Position numbers and translations under genes: made by a program. Of a stretch of 64,000 nucleotides of DNA, positions 1-9,601 are shown in pieces. The notes below the pieces were generated by a model. It searched no databases, had not been told where the DNA came from, and worked only from the letters and a program-made list of their open reading frames with translations. Each line of letters opens with the position of its first letter. Positions within the stretch are counted from its first letter, which is position 1. Source of the DNA: JABFSA01 sp963827515 (GTDB taxonomy: Bacteria > Acidobacteriota > Vicinamibacteria > Vicinamibacterales > UBA2999); contig CAWHBF010000022.1 in the NCBI GenBank assembly GCA_963827515.1, positions 1 through 64,000 on the forward strand. Direction: 5' to 3'.

Positions 1-132
1 GTCTCCTGCCTCCGAAATACCGTGGGTCGTGACCGCTGACCGTGGCGCCGCGGGGACACACGCCGCGAAATCTCAGAACACCTAAGGAAATCGCGGATCC
101 AGATCGGGCACGGACGTTGTTATGCTCACCAG

Positions 133-765
133 GTGGTTAAACCGTCTGGACAAACGGCAACCGATACCAAAACCCGCATCCTCGACGCCGCCGACGAGAT
201 CTTCGTCCGGCGCGGCATCGACGGCGCGCGCATGCAGGAGATCGCCGATCAGGCAGGCGTAAACAAGGCGCTCCTGCATTACCACTTCCGATCGAAGGCG
301 GACCTCGCTCGGGCGGTCTGGCATCGCATCGCCTCGTCCTTCGTGCCGGGCATCCTGCAAATGATGGCGTCCGACCTCTCGCTCGACGAGAAGATCGATC
401 AGTTCGTCGACGCGTATCACAGACGTCTCACGCGCCACCCGTATCTCTTGCCGTACGTGATCAGCGAGGCGGCGCGGCATCCGGATCTGGTCGACAACTT
501 TTACTCCCCCGAACGGCGCGAGGCGGCGCGTCACATGATCGACAAGCTCCGCGAGCAGATCGACGCTGTCGCCAAGGCGAGACGGATCGCGCCTGTATCG
601 GCCGAGCAGTTCTTCATCACACTGGCCGGCAGTTGCCTCTACCCCTTCGTCGCGCGCCCGATGATCTCCGAAGCCCTCGGACTCTCGACCACGAAATTCG
701 AAGGCTTCATGGAACGCCGGAGACGGGAGCTTCCCGCGTTTCTGAAGAGGGCGTTGCAACCATGA
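133..765 (+). CDS. TetR/AcrR-family transcriptional regulator
   Basis: A 210-residue one-component repressor. The N-terminal helix-turn-helix fits the family: TKTRILDAADEIFVRRG, then MQEIADQAGVNKALLHYHF, about residues 12-58. The C-terminal two thirds is an all-helical ligand and dimer region without a recognisable subfamily signature. The start is a GTG at 133; no ATG in this frame gives the full HTH. Its stop overlaps the ATG of the next gene (ATGA at 762-765), so it is the first cistron of the efflux operon that runs to about 8385. It probably represses that operon in response to an exported compound, as the TetR-type regulator beside ybhGFSR does in enterobacteria. The role is inferred from position; the family call is secure. 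Confidence 0.9.
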   Translation: MVKPSGQTATDTKTRILDAADEIFVRRGIDGARMQEIADQAGVNKALLHYHFRSKADLARAVWHRIASSFVPGILQMMASDLSLDEKIDQFVDAYHRRLTRHPYLLPYVISEAARHPDLVDNFYSPERREAARHMIDKLREQIDAVAKARRIAPVSAEQFFITLAGSCLYPFVARPMISEALGLSTTKFEGFMERRRRELPAFLKRALQP

Positions 766-1844
766 GGCATGTCACGCGATTGTCGATACTCTTGGTCGTC
801 GTCGGATTGGCCGGGTCGGCATTTGCGCAACAGCCTCCGCCTGATCCGGCTGCGCAGCCGGCCGCTGAGAAGGAGGCGCGGTCGCCGTGGCTGCTGGTGC
901 CCATGTTCTCGTCGAGTCCGAAACTTGGTACGGCACTCGGCGGACTCGGCGCCTACATGCACATCTTCGATCCGGAAAGCCGAGTGTCGCTCTTCGGCGC
1001 GATGTACAAGTACACCTCCACACACTCACAGGTCTTCGGCGCGTTTGCCCGGACATCCTCTGGCGCCGATCACCATCGCATCGTCCTGATTGCTATATTC
1101 GGGCTCATCAAGAACGACTACGACGATTATCTCGGGACCGGCGAGCCGCTGAAGACCGACGATGACTTGAAGGCCCTCGCGGGGCGGTATCTCTTTCGTG
1201 CGAAGGGAGACTGGTTCATCGGCGCCCAAGGAAGTGCCGCCAATTACCAGGTGCTCGGAGCGACCGCTGAAGACGATCTCGCGCTCGAGACATTAGGCGT
1301 ACGCGGCTTCGAGTCGGCGGGAGTGGGCGCCGTGCTGATGCACGATTCGCGCGACAACGAAGACATGCCCACGACAGGCTGGTTCCTGAATGTCAACAAT
1401 CTGGCCTATCGTGAAGCACTCGGAGGAGCCGAGTCGTTCGATGCGTATCGCGTGGACCTGAAAACGTTCTGGAAGCACGGCAGCGGTCACGTGCTGGCGG
1501 TGCGCCAGTTCAACTGGTGGACCAGTGATGCTCCCTCGGCGGCGCAAGCGACGGTCATCCTTCGCGGTTACAAACAAGGCCAGTACCTCTCGCCGTACAT
1601 GTCGTCGCTCGAAGTCGAAGAACGCCTGTCGTTCAACGCGCGATGGGGCGCCAACCTGTTTGGTGGTGCGGCGGGATTGTACGGCGAGGCACCGGCTCCG
1701 CTCGAACGCAGCATCTATCCGACCTTCGGCGCAGGGCTGCAGTTCGTGATCAAGCCCAAGGAGCGCATGAACGTGAATCTCGAGTACGCCCAGGGCATCG
1801 ACGACAGCCGCGGCGTGTACCTGAAGCTTGGCTACGCATGGTGA
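762..1844 (+). CDS. Outer-membrane beta-barrel protein (Omp85/surface-antigen D15-like)
   Basis: A 360-residue exported protein. A signal peptide ends near residue 23 (LAGSAFAQ). The rest is rich in alternating aromatic strands, with a DSRDNEDMPTTGWF segment and an LRGYKQGQY motif that resembles the RGF/RGY signature of Omp85-type barrels. It ends in an aromatic residue (GYAW), as barrel proteins do for BAM recognition. No POTRA domains precede the barrel, so it resembles short surface-antigen proteins rather than BamA or TamA. It starts inside the stop of the TetR gene (ATGA), and the adaptor gene follows after 25 bases. An outer-membrane barrel here is additional to the NodT-type factor at the operon end; its role in export is unknown. 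Confidence 0.75.
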   Translation: MRHVTRLSILLVVVGLAGSAFAQQPPPDPAAQPAAEKEARSPWLLVPMFSSSPKLGTALGGLGAYMHIFDPESRVSLFGAMYKYTSTHSQVFGAFARTSSGADHHRIVLIAIFGLIKNDYDDYLGTGEPLKTDDDLKALAGRYLFRAKGDWFIGAQGSAANYQVLGATAEDDLALETLGVRGFESAGVGAVLMHDSRDNEDMPTTGWFLNVNNLAYREALGGAESFDAYRVDLKTFWKHGSGHVLAVRQFNWWTSDAPSAAQATVILRGYKQGQYLSPYMSSLEVEERLSFNARWGANLFGGAAGLYGEAPAPLERSIYPTFGAGLQFVIKPKERMNVNLEYAQGIDDSRGVYLKLGYAW

Positions 1845-1869
1845 ATCTGCGCGCGGGGAAACTGTCGCC

Positions 1870-2865
1870 ATGAGAAAAGTCCTCGTCCTGGCTCTCGTTG
1901 CCGTTGCGCTGGCGGCGGGTGCTTTCTTCTTCTGGACCCGGCGGACCCCAGCGCCGCCGCAGGGATTGACCCTGTACGGCAATGTGGACATCAGGCAGGT
2001 GTCGCTGGCGTTCGACGGTAGCGGACGGATCGCGGAGGTTCGCGTCGAGGAAGGAGACCATGTTCGAGCGGGCGCGGTTCTGGCGACCATCGACACGCGA
2101 ACGTTCGAGCTCCAGATCGAGCAGGCAACCGCGCAGATCGAGGCGCAGGAACAGAACCTTCGGCGGCTCAGGAACGGTGCACGCCCGGAGGAAATCAAGG
2201 AGGCGCGCAGCCGGCTGGCCACCGCGCAGGCGGAGGTCGCGCGCGCCACTGACGATCTCACACGGCTGCAAGGCATCGCCGCGAAGACGCAGGGGCGCGG
2301 CGTCAGTCGGCAGGATCTCGATCGCGCGCAAAGTGCCGTCGTGACGGCGTCGTCACGGACGGACGAACTCCGCGACGCGCTGCGTCTTGTGGAATCCGGT
2401 TCCCGCTCGGAGGACATCGCCGGCGCCGAAGCGCAGGTCAAAGCGTCAAGGGCGCAACTCGCGTTGCTGCGCCACCAGATCGAGTTGGGCGAACTGAAAG
2501 CCCCGGTCGATGCGGTCGTGCGATCGCGTCTGCTCGAACCTGGGGAGATGGCGACTCCGCAGCGACCCGTCTTGACACTCGCGCTGACGCAGCCGAAATG
2601 GGTGCGCGTGTATGTGGCCGAACCCGACCTTGGCAAGGTCCGGGTGGGTCTGGCGGCTCGGATTCGCACGGACGGTCAGTCAGATGTGCTCACCGGCAAG
2701 ATTTCGTTCATCGCTTCAACGGCGGAATTCACGCCGAAGTCGGTCGAGACCGAGGAGTTGCGGACCAGCCTCGTCTACGAAGTTCGTATCCTCGTGGACG
2801 ATCCCACAGACATCCTTCGACTCGGTCAACCAGTGACCGTCGAGCTCGCCCGAGCCGGTGCATGA
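1870..2865 (+). CDS. HlyD-family periplasmic adaptor of an ABC exporter (YbhG-like)
   Basis: A 331-residue membrane fusion protein. One N-terminal membrane anchor (ALVAVALAAGAFFFW) is followed by a lipoyl half (GSGRIAEVRVEEGDHVRAGA, about residues 50-70). A long helical hairpin covers about 80-210 (repeated EIKEARSRLATAQAEV-type heptads), then come the second lipoyl half (LKAPVDAVVRSRLLEPGE) and a beta-barrel domain. It should bridge the inner-membrane ABC-2 permeases and an outer-membrane channel. The ATG at 1870 is preceded by GGGGAA. An earlier in-frame start at 1828 lies inside the upstream gene and would bury the anchor. The stop overlaps the next ATG by four bases (ATGA), so it is translationally coupled to the ATPase. 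The gene order matches ybhG-ybhF-ybhS-ybhR. Confidence 0.88.
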   Translation: MRKVLVLALVAVALAAGAFFFWTRRTPAPPQGLTLYGNVDIRQVSLAFDGSGRIAEVRVEEGDHVRAGAVLATIDTRTFELQIEQATAQIEAQEQNLRRLRNGARPEEIKEARSRLATAQAEVARATDDLTRLQGIAAKTQGRGVSRQDLDRAQSAVVTASSRTDELRDALRLVESGSRSEDIAGAEAQVKASRAQLALLRHQIELGELKAPVDAVVRSRLLEPGEMATPQRPVLTLALTQPKWVRVYVAEPDLGKVRVGLAARIRTDGQSDVLTGKISFIASTAEFTPKSVETEELRTSLVYEVRILVDDPTDILRLGQPVTVELARAGA

Positions 2866-4634
2866 CCGGCGCGCCGCTGACGATCGTGGCCGAATCGCTG
2901 CGGAAGGTGTTTCCGGCGCCCGGCGGCGGCACGGTATCGGCCGTCGACAACGTGTCGTTGTCGGTGCGGACCGGTGCGCTGACGGCGCTCGTGGGACCAG
3001 ACGGTGCGGGCAAGACGACACTGATTCGGTTGGTGGCGGGACTGATGGCGCCAGACGCTGGACGCTTGCGGGTGCTCGACATCGACGTCGTCGCACACCC
3101 GCAGGCGGTCCAGGATCGCATCAGTTACATGCCGCAGCGCTTTGGCCTGTACGAGGACCTCAGCGTTCAGGAGAACCTCGATCTCTACGCGGATCTGCAC
3201 GGCGTACCGCAGGCGGTCCGGACAGAGCGCTTCGGTCGACTGCTCGAGATGACCGACCTGGCGCCCTTCACCGCGCGGCCGGCGGGCAAGCTGTCGGGCG
3301 GCATGAAACAGAAGCTGGGCCTGGCGTGCACGCTGGTCCGATCTCCGCACCTGCTGCTGCTCGACGAGCCGAGCGTCGGCGTCGATCCGCTGTCGCGACG
3401 AGAACTGTGGGCCATCGTGCAGCAGTTGGTGGACGACGAGCATCTGAGCGTGCTCATCAGCACGGCGTACATGGACGAAGCCGAACGGTGCGCGCAGGTC
3501 TTCGTGATGCACCAGGGCCAGATCATCAGCGAAGGCGCACCGGCCACGCTACGCACGCGCGCGAACGGCCTGACGTTCGTCGCCACGCCACCGCCCCGCG
3601 AGCCGGCACGGCAACTTCAGTCGCGCTTGTTCGATGCCGCCGACGTCGTGCTTGACGCGGTCCCGAAGGGCGGGGCCGTTCGCTTCATCCGCCAGCCTGA
3701 TTCGCCTTCCGAGCGGCTGCAGGAGTTGCTCGGAGCTGCGCGGCCTGAGCCACGTCCCGAAGAACTCGAGGACGCCTTCATGATGATGCTGCGCCAGCGC
3801 GACGAGCAGGCGCCGACCGGGCCTCCGCCCGCGGCCGTCACCCAGCCCCGGCCGGCGTCAGCTCCCAACGACCAACCGGCGATTGTGGTGCGCGATCTCG
3901 TCCGCATGTTCGGCGACTTCACCGCCGTCGCTCGGACGTCGTTCGATGTGCGCCGCGGCGAGATCTTCGGGCTGCTCGGGCCCAATGGCGCCGGCAAGAC
4001 CACCACGTTCCGTATGCTGTGTGGCCTCTTACCTGCCACCAGCGGTCATCTCGAAGTGGCCGGCGTGAACCTGCGCACGGCGCGGGCCCAGGCCCGCGCA
4101 CGCATTGGATACGTGTCTCAGAAGTTCGCGCTGTACGGGAACTTGAGCGTGCGCGCGAACCTCGAGTTCTTCGGTGGCGCGTATGGACTCCGCGGCCGGG
4201 TGCTGCAGACGCGTGTCGCCGCGGCCCTGGAACAGTTCGGATTGACCGGAGCAGCCCGCAGCGGAGATTTGCCCGGGGGCTACAAGCAGCGCCTCGCGAT
4301 GGCCGCGGGGCTTCTCCACGAGCCGGACATCCTATTCCTCGACGAGCCGACGAGCGGCATCGACCCGCTGGCGCGTCGCGCCTTCTGGCGGTCCATCACA
4401 GCGCTGGCCGAGCAAGGGGTCACCGTCATCATCACGACGCACTTCATGGAGGAAGCGGAGTACTGCGATCGAATCGCGATCCAGGACGCCGGCCGGCTGC
4501 TCGCGATCGGCACACCCGGTGAGGTCCGTCAGCGCGCGGGTGCGGACGTGGCCGACATGAACAGCGCCTTCATCGCCATCGTCGAACAGGCGCGCAGTGC
4601 CCGTCACGCCGGGACACCGGGGGCGAACGCATGA
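2862..4634 (+). CDS. ABC transporter with two fused ATPase domains (YbhF-like)
   Basis: A 590-residue protein with two complete nucleotide-binding domains. The first has Walker A GPDGAGKTT (about residue 45), signature LSGGMKQKLGLA (about 144) and Walker B LLLLDEPSVG (about 164). The second has Walker A GPNGAGKTTT (about 373), a changed signature LPGGYKQRLAMA (about 470) and Walker B ILFLDEPTSG (about 490). A proline-rich linker near 325-345 joins them. Fused double ATPases paired with two ABC-2 permeases are typical of the YbhFSR drug exporter. The start is the ATG at 2862, which overlaps the stop of the adaptor; the frame is open further upstream, but those starts lie inside the adaptor. 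It overlaps the next gene by ATGA at 4631-4634. Confidence 0.92.
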   Translation: MTGAPLTIVAESLRKVFPAPGGGTVSAVDNVSLSVRTGALTALVGPDGAGKTTLIRLVAGLMAPDAGRLRVLDIDVVAHPQAVQDRISYMPQRFGLYEDLSVQENLDLYADLHGVPQAVRTERFGRLLEMTDLAPFTARPAGKLSGGMKQKLGLACTLVRSPHLLLLDEPSVGVDPLSRRELWAIVQQLVDDEHLSVLISTAYMDEAERCAQVFVMHQGQIISEGAPATLRTRANGLTFVATPPPREPARQLQSRLFDAADVVLDAVPKGGAVRFIRQPDSPSERLQELLGAARPEPRPEELEDAFMMMLRQRDEQAPTGPPPAAVTQPRPASAPNDQPAIVVRDLVRMFGDFTAVARTSFDVRRGEIFGLLGPNGAGKTTTFRMLCGLLPATSGHLEVAGVNLRTARAQARARIGYVSQKFALYGNLSVRANLEFFGGAYGLRGRVLQTRVAAALEQFGLTGAARSGDLPGGYKQRLAMAAGLLHEPDILFLDEPTSGIDPLARRAFWRSITALAEQGVTVIITTHFMEEAEYCDRIAIQDAGRLLAIGTPGEVRQRAGADVADMNSAFIAIVEQARSARHAGTPGANA

Positions 4635-5755
4635 CGCCATTCGTGCGTCGATTCGTGGCGCTCCTCCGTAAGGAGACGCGCCAACTTTTGCGGGATCGCA
4701 GCAACTTGGCCGTGGGCCTGGTCTTGCCGGTCGTGCTGATCCTGTTGTTCGGCTATGGGCTGTCGTTCGACGTGCGCGATGCGCCGGTCGGGATCGTCCT
4801 CGAAGACCGGTCGCCGGACGCGCGCGCCGTCGTGGCTGGGCTCGAAGGGTCTCCATACATTGCTCCCGTGTGGCTCACCAACATGCCAGAGGCCGTCGAG
4901 CGAATGCGGCTGGGCGAGATCCGAGGGATCGTCCGCGTGCCGGTCGATTTCGCGCGACAGCTGTCCGCCGGCCACGCGCAGATTCAACTCGTGGTCAACG
5001 GCGTGGACACGAATACGGCCGCGACCATCGAGAGTTACGTGACTGGCGCGATTGGGATTTGGGCGCAGCGTCAAGCCGATCGCGCCGGGAACGCGGCCGG
5101 TGGGGTGGGCAGCGTCGTCGTGGTCCCCCGGATGTGGTTCAACGAAGCGTCGAGCAGCACCTGGTATCTCGTGCCGGGACTGCTGGTCCTGGTGCTCACG
5201 TTGATCGGCGCGTTTCTGACCTCCTTGCTCATCGCGCGCGAATGGGAACGCGGCACGCTCGAGGCCCTCTTCGTCACGCCCGTGCGGCCGCTCGAGCTGG
5301 TGCTCGCCAAGCTGGCGCCCTATCTCGTCATCGGGACGATCGACTTGTTCGTCTGTCTCCTGGCCGCTCACTTCCTGTTCGAAGTGCCGATTCGAGGGTC
5401 GATGCTGGCGATCGTCGCCTCGTCTTTGCTCTATCTGACGGTGTCGCTGTCGCTCGGCCTGTTCATCTCCGGCGCGACGCGCAGCCAGTTTCTCGCGAGT
5501 CAGGTGGCCCTGCTCACCAGCTTCATGCCGGCGTTGATGCTCTCGGGGTTCATCTTCGACCTTCGTAACGCCCCCGTGGTTATTCAGATCGTCAGCCAGG
5601 TCCTGCCGGCGACGCACTTCATGGGGCTGTTGAAGACGCTGTTCCTGGCCGGCGACAACTGGGCCCTGGTCGCCCGCAACTGTTCCATCCTGGCGTTCTA
5701 CGCGTTCATCCTGATCGCGGCGTCACGACGGAGCCTCCGAAAGCGGCTGTTGTAA
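4631..5755 (+). CDS. ABC-2 type permease, first subunit (YbhS/YbhR-like)
   Basis: A 374-residue membrane subunit. It has the ABC-2 layout: a first transmembrane helix (LAVGLVLPVVLILLFGYGLS), an extracytoplasmic domain of about 150 residues, then five helices beginning WYLVPGLLVLVLTLIGAFLT. The EWERGTLEALFVTPVRPLE motif that follows is diagnostic of ABC-2 permeases of drug and heme exporters. It starts within the ATPase stop and is followed after 4 bases by a second permease of the same size. The two should form a heterodimer driven by the double ATPase. The substrate cannot be read from the sequence. Confidence 0.9.
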   Translation: MTPFVRRFVALLRKETRQLLRDRSNLAVGLVLPVVLILLFGYGLSFDVRDAPVGIVLEDRSPDARAVVAGLEGSPYIAPVWLTNMPEAVERMRLGEIRGIVRVPVDFARQLSAGHAQIQLVVNGVDTNTAATIESYVTGAIGIWAQRQADRAGNAAGGVGSVVVVPRMWFNEASSSTWYLVPGLLVLVLTLIGAFLTSLLIAREWERGTLEALFVTPVRPLELVLAKLAPYLVIGTIDLFVCLLAAHFLFEVPIRGSMLAIVASSLLYLTVSLSLGLFISGATRSQFLASQVALLTSFMPALMLSGFIFDLRNAPVVIQIVSQVLPATHFMGLLKTLFLAGDNWALVARNCSILAFYAFILIAASRRSLRKRLL

Positions 5756-5759
5756 CGCC

Positions 5760-6872
5760 ATGCGTGCCCTGGTCGGCTACATCGTGCGCGTCGGCTTTCT
5801 GTGCCGCAAAGAGCTGCTGGTGCTCCTGGCGGATCCACAGAGTCGCGCGATGATGTTCCTCCCGGCCTTACTGCAGTCGCTGCTCTTCGGCTACGGGGCG
5901 ACGTACGACTTGACCAATGCGCCATACGCCGTGCTCGACCTGAGTCGCGGCGCCGCGTCGACGGCGCTGATCGCACGAGTTGACGGGACCGGGGTGTTCA
6001 ATCGTGTCGCCACGCTCCGATCGGCGTCGGAGATCGCAGACGTCATCGACCGCGGCGACGCGCTGCTCGTCTTGAGTATTCCCGGCGACTTCGAGGCGCG
6101 GCTGGCCGCCGGACAGGCCGCGCCGCTGCAGATGATCCTCGACGGCCGCAATTCGACCACGGCAGGGGCCGCCGCGGGCCACGTCGGCGCGATCGTTGCC
6201 GCGTACAACCACACCCTGGGAGGGGCGCCGCCGATCGTCGTCGAGCGTCGGGCCTGGTACAACCCGAACCTCGAATCCCGGTGGAACCTCATGCCGGCGC
6301 TGATTGGCGCCCTCAGCATGCTCCAGACGTTGCTCTTGTCCGCGTTGTCGGTCGCGCGAGAACGTGAGCAAGGCACCTTCGATCAACTGCTGGTGACGCC
6401 ATTCACGCCGATGCAGATTCTGATCGGGAAGGCGTTGCCGTCGATCCTGGTCGGGCTCGTGCAGTCGACCACGATCTTCCTGATTATCCGCTTCTGGTTT
6501 CAGATTCCGATGAGTGGATCGGTGTGGCTGCTCTATCTGGGCCTGTTCACCTTCACGGGCGCCGCCGTGGGAATCGGTCTCTCGATCTCGGCGTTGGCGG
6601 TGAGCATGCAGCAGGCCATGCTCTACACGTTCCTGATGATCATGCCGTTGATGCTGCTCTCGGGGTTGATGTCGCCCGTCAGCAACATGCCGCGGGTCCT
6701 CCAGCTCCTGACCTACGCCAATCCGCTGCGGTTCGGGATGGACCTCACCCGGCGCGTCTATCTCGAGGGAGCCGGCCTGCGGGAGGTCGGCTTCGACTTC
6801 GTGCCGATGCTCGCCGTGGCAGGCATCACGCTGCCGCTCGCGGCCTGGCTGTTCCGGAATCGGTTGGCGTGA
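5760..6872 (+). CDS. ABC-2 type permease, second subunit (YbhR/YbhS-like)
   Basis: A 370-residue paralogue of the preceding permease with the same fold: an N-terminal helix, a large extracytoplasmic domain (about residues 45-180), and five C-terminal helices. The conserved REREQGTFDQLLVTPFTP motif sits after the first of these. The start is the ATG at 5760, 4 bases after the previous stop. The next gene, a NodT-type outer-membrane factor, begins 17 bases downstream after GAGAGGGAGG, a strong ribosome-binding site. All export parts (adaptor, ATPase, two permeases, channel) are therefore in one transcription unit. Confidence 0.9.
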   Translation: MRALVGYIVRVGFLCRKELLVLLADPQSRAMMFLPALLQSLLFGYGATYDLTNAPYAVLDLSRGAASTALIARVDGTGVFNRVATLRSASEIADVIDRGDALLVLSIPGDFEARLAAGQAAPLQMILDGRNSTTAGAAAGHVGAIVAAYNHTLGGAPPIVVERRAWYNPNLESRWNLMPALIGALSMLQTLLLSALSVAREREQGTFDQLLVTPFTPMQILIGKALPSILVGLVQSTTIFLIIRFWFQIPMSGSVWLLYLGLFTFTGAAVGIGLSISALAVSMQQAMLYTFLMIMPLMLLSGLMSPVSNMPRVLQLLTYANPLRFGMDLTRRVYLEGAGLREVGFDFVPMLAVAGITLPLAAWLFRNRLA

Positions 6873-6889
6873 GAGGGAGGATCGGCCCC

Positions 6890-8385
6890 ATGGTCGTCCG
6901 TTGGCTGCATCGATCTCGAGCGTGTTTACCCGGCGTCATGGCGCTCGTCATGGCGGGTTGCGCCAGTGGCGCACCGAAGTATGTGAAGCCGGAACCCACG
7001 GCGCCCCGCCGATTGGACGACGTGGCGAAGCGGAGACGCGTCGCTGCATGAGCCGCTCGAGACGAGCGAGACGCTACCGGAGAACTGGTGGGCGGCGTTC
7101 TCCGATCCCGTGCTCGACGAGTTACAGCGTCAAGCCGTTGAGGCGAGCCCCGACCTGATGACGGCGGCGCTCCACTTCGCGCAGGCGCGCGTGCAGCGAC
7201 AGACCGTCAGCCCGCAGCATGGCCTGCAGGGCAGCCTGTATGCGAGCGCGACCGGCCGGCGGGAGAGCGAGCTCGGGGCGGGCGTGCGATTGATCGACGT
7301 GCTGGGCGCCGATGCCGCGAGGATCGCTCCGTTGATCGCGGAGCCGTACGGCTTCTACCAGGTGGGCTTCGACGTGTCGTGGGAGCTGGATCTCTGGGGC
7401 CGGATCAGCTCGTCAATCGAGCAGGCCGATGCCGACATCGCGCGTCAGGGCGCGCTGCTCGACCTCGCGAGGGTCAGCCTGGCGAGCGACGTCGCCCGCT
7501 CCTTCTTCGATGTGCGGACGATCCAGCGCCAGATCCGCGTCATGCGTGAGGAAATCGCCGCGATGGAGGACCGGCTGTCGATTATCGAAGCGCAGGCAGA
7601 GGGCGGCCTGGTTGACGGGCTCTCTGTCGAGCGTCAACGAGCCGACCTGTCGGCGCTCAAGGCGCAGCTGCCACCGCTCCTGGCGCGTGAGGCGTCGAGC
7701 GGCAACGAGATCGCACTGCTTCTGGGTCGACTATCCCGGCGCACTCACGAGCCGACTGGCGCCAACAGACACGGACCAATCCATTCCGTTGCCCGATCTC
7801 GTGCTCGGACTGCCGTCGGAGCTCGCATCTCGACGACCCGACATCGCGGCGGCCGAGGCGCGGCTGCGCGGCGCCACCGCCGGGATCGGCATCGCCACCG
7901 CAGCGCTCTATCCGAGCATTCGTCTCGGCGCCAGATTCGGGTCCGAGTCATATCTGGGCAGCGACTTCCTGAGCTGGGGCTCTCGGCTCTGGTCGTTCGG
8001 CCCGAGCCTCGACCTGCCCTTGTTCGATCGCGGCCGCCGCAAGAGCGTCGTGCAACTGCGTGAGCTGGAGCAACAGGAGGCGGCGGTCGCTTTTCAACGC
8101 ACCGTGCTCACGGCATGGAAGGAGATTGACGATGCGCTCACGGGATACACCGCTGAACGACAGCAGTTGCGTGAGCTCACGTCCCGCGAGCAGAGCGCGC
8201 GACAGGCACACGATCTCGCGCTGGCACGATACGAGGGCGGTGCAGTCGATTTCGTCACGGTCCTCGACAGTCAGCGAAGCCTTCTGCAAGCGACGTTTGA
8301 CAAGGTCAGCAGTGAGGGCCGCTTGGTGGTGAGATTCGTCGCGATCAATCGCGCCCTTGGGAATGCGCCGAAGCTGGTTCAATGA
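6890..8385 (+). pseudogene. NodT-family outer-membrane efflux lipoprotein, broken by two one-base insertions
   Basis: This encodes a TolC/OprM-type channel for the upstream exporter. The signal peptide carries a lipobox (LVMAGC), followed by KYVKPEPTAP. The body (ENWWAAFSDPVLDELQRQAV onwards) has two outer-membrane-factor repeats, with ELDLWGRISSSIEQA in the first and SWGSRLWSFGPSLDLPLFDR in the second. It is readable only if the frame changes twice. Near 7031 the first 45 codons end in a stop at 7049-7051 while homology continues one base over. Near 7728 LLLG continues as DYPGALTSRL after one surplus C. With both bases removed, the protein is about 497 residues and full length. Both breaks are +1, like every other break in the window, so sequencing error is more likely than decay. 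Confidence 0.8.
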
Positions 8386-8416
8386 CCGACACCGACGCAC
8401 GTGAGCCACGGCCAGG

Positions 8417-8511
8417 CCGATTTTTGATTCGGCGTAGAGCGGAGGCTTCAGCCTCCGCGGACACGCGAAGGCGGAAGCCTCCGCTCTACGGCGAAACGCA
8501 AATCGCTCTAG
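8417..8511 (+). repeat. Element E1: interspersed cruciform repeat, convergent junction
   Basis: Forward copy of the 100-bp repeat found throughout the window. It carries TTTTTGATTCGGCGTAGAGC on the left, hairpin GCGGAGGCTTCAGCCTCCGC, spacer GGACACGC, a second arm (here a variant GAAGGCGGAAGCCTCCGC), and GCTCTACGGCGAAACGCAAA leading to a CTAG tip at 8508-8511. The left tip is degenerate (CCGA). It lies between the 3' ends of the NodT gene and the minus-strand gene at 8508-9071, and the right CTAG tip is that gene's stop codon. Confidence 0.9.
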
Positions 8512-9071
8512 CCAGAAGAACACCGCTGCCATGCATCGAGAGACTCGAAGAACTGCCGTGACTCGGCCGTCGAGTACTCGTCGATGTATTCAAGCAGCAG
8601 CTTCTTGTGTCCACAGAGCCGCTTCTCGACGTACCAATCGAGCGGAAACGTGACATCCTCCTTTCTTACCAGGCCGGAGCGGACCGCCGCCTGCAGCTGA
8701 CTGACCATGAACAAGAAGCGGTCGAATCGGTCGGTGATGAATCGCTGGGTCTCCGTGCGCCGCCCTTTCGTTCGCAGGGACGCTTCGATGGCCGCAGGCA
8801 TCTCACGAGGGAGGATGTGCACTTTCGTGCCTGGCGCGATCTCGTAGGTGCGGCCCTCCTCCCAGTCGAGCATCGTCAGCGCCTGCCAACCCTCGTCGTT
8901 GATCATGCCGTTGATCAGCGTCCGCGCCATTTCGGCCTGCCGCCATTCGAGCTCTCTGACGCTCTGCGCCACGCTTCGCCGATACTGTTCGATGCCGATC
9001 GCCGCCGCGACGAGCGCGCTGAGGATCGTCACGTACCGCCAAATCGATTCGAGCCGGCTGGCCTCAGACAC
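8508..9071 (-). CDS. Hypothetical single-pass membrane protein
   Basis: A 187-residue protein I do not recognise. One N-terminal transmembrane helix (YVTILSALVAAAIGIEQY, about residues 13-30) is followed by a soluble, charged domain with alternating helices. A single Cys lies near the C-terminus (DAWQRCSSG). The layout suggests an inner-membrane protein with a cytoplasmic or periplasmic helical domain. The start is a GTG at 9071 with AGAGGAAC upstream. The stop codon TAG is the tip of repeat E1, so the original C-terminus may have differed. No operon partner: it converges on the NodT gene and diverges from the gene at 9602. Confidence 0.6.
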   Translation of the reverse strand: MSEASRLESIWRYVTILSALVAAAIGIEQYRRSVAQSVRELEWRQAEMARTLINGMINDEGWQALTMLDWEEGRTYEIAPGTKVHILPREMPAAIEASLRTKGRRTETQRFITDRFDRFLFMVSQLQAAVRSGLVRKEDVTFPLDWYVEKRLCGHKKLLLEYIDEYSTAESRQFFESLDAWQRCSSG

Positions 9072-9601
9072 AGCGTTGTTCCTCTAGTCGTTCGGTCCTG
9101 GGTGCGCGAATCCGCGGCCTCGACCTGCCGCTGCAGCGCTCAGCTCCCGCGCTGGCACTTTTCCCCGCCACCTCCGGCCGGCCGGAGGCACCTCCGGAAC
9201 ATCCACGCGCACGTCGGGATCGTTTGCGACGATCGTGCGATTTCTGCCCGAAAACTCGGGAGCTGTCATCGCGGCGACGGGGACGCCCACGGCGGAGCAG
9301 GTATCGTGCCTGAAGATCGCCGCCCATCGGGACCCTGTCACCGAAGACCGTTGGAGGCTACGGTATTTCGTAGATCAAACCCGCGTGTCAGCGCTCAGCT
9401 GTTCGGAACCAGGACTTTTTGGCGGAAAACAGGCCTTAATCAAACGATTGCACGCGGCTGTTCAGCTGGCCGCCGACTTGCTCCCCCTAAACGGGCTGCG
9501 TCCCGCTGTCCAGGGAGATTTTTGCGCCAAGGCGTCGTGGTGTTGACTTGGCTGGTCCTACTAGAGCTCGCGGCGTGCGAACTGGAGAAGAGGGTATTGC
9601 G
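9072..9601. other. 530-bp divergent intergenic region
   Basis: No convincing gene. It separates divergent genes and should hold both promoters. It contains an 18-bp perfect palindrome, CCTCCGGCCGGCCGGAGG, at 9171-9188, with a direct partial copy (CACCTCCGG) just right of it. I found no riboswitch or tRNA pattern. A minus-strand frame of 85 codons (9341-9084) is open but has no recognisable features. Confidence 0.4.

Noticed and set aside
1293..2669. A 458-codon minus-strand frame over the barrel and adaptor genes
   Set aside because: Arg/Ser/Ala-rich translation with no domain, lying entirely antisense to two well-supported genes.
9072..9601. Riboswitch or structured RNA in the long divergent gap
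   Set aside because: I looked for cyclic-di-GMP, cobalamin and TPP core motifs and found none. Only one short palindrome is evident, with no transcript-like architecture.
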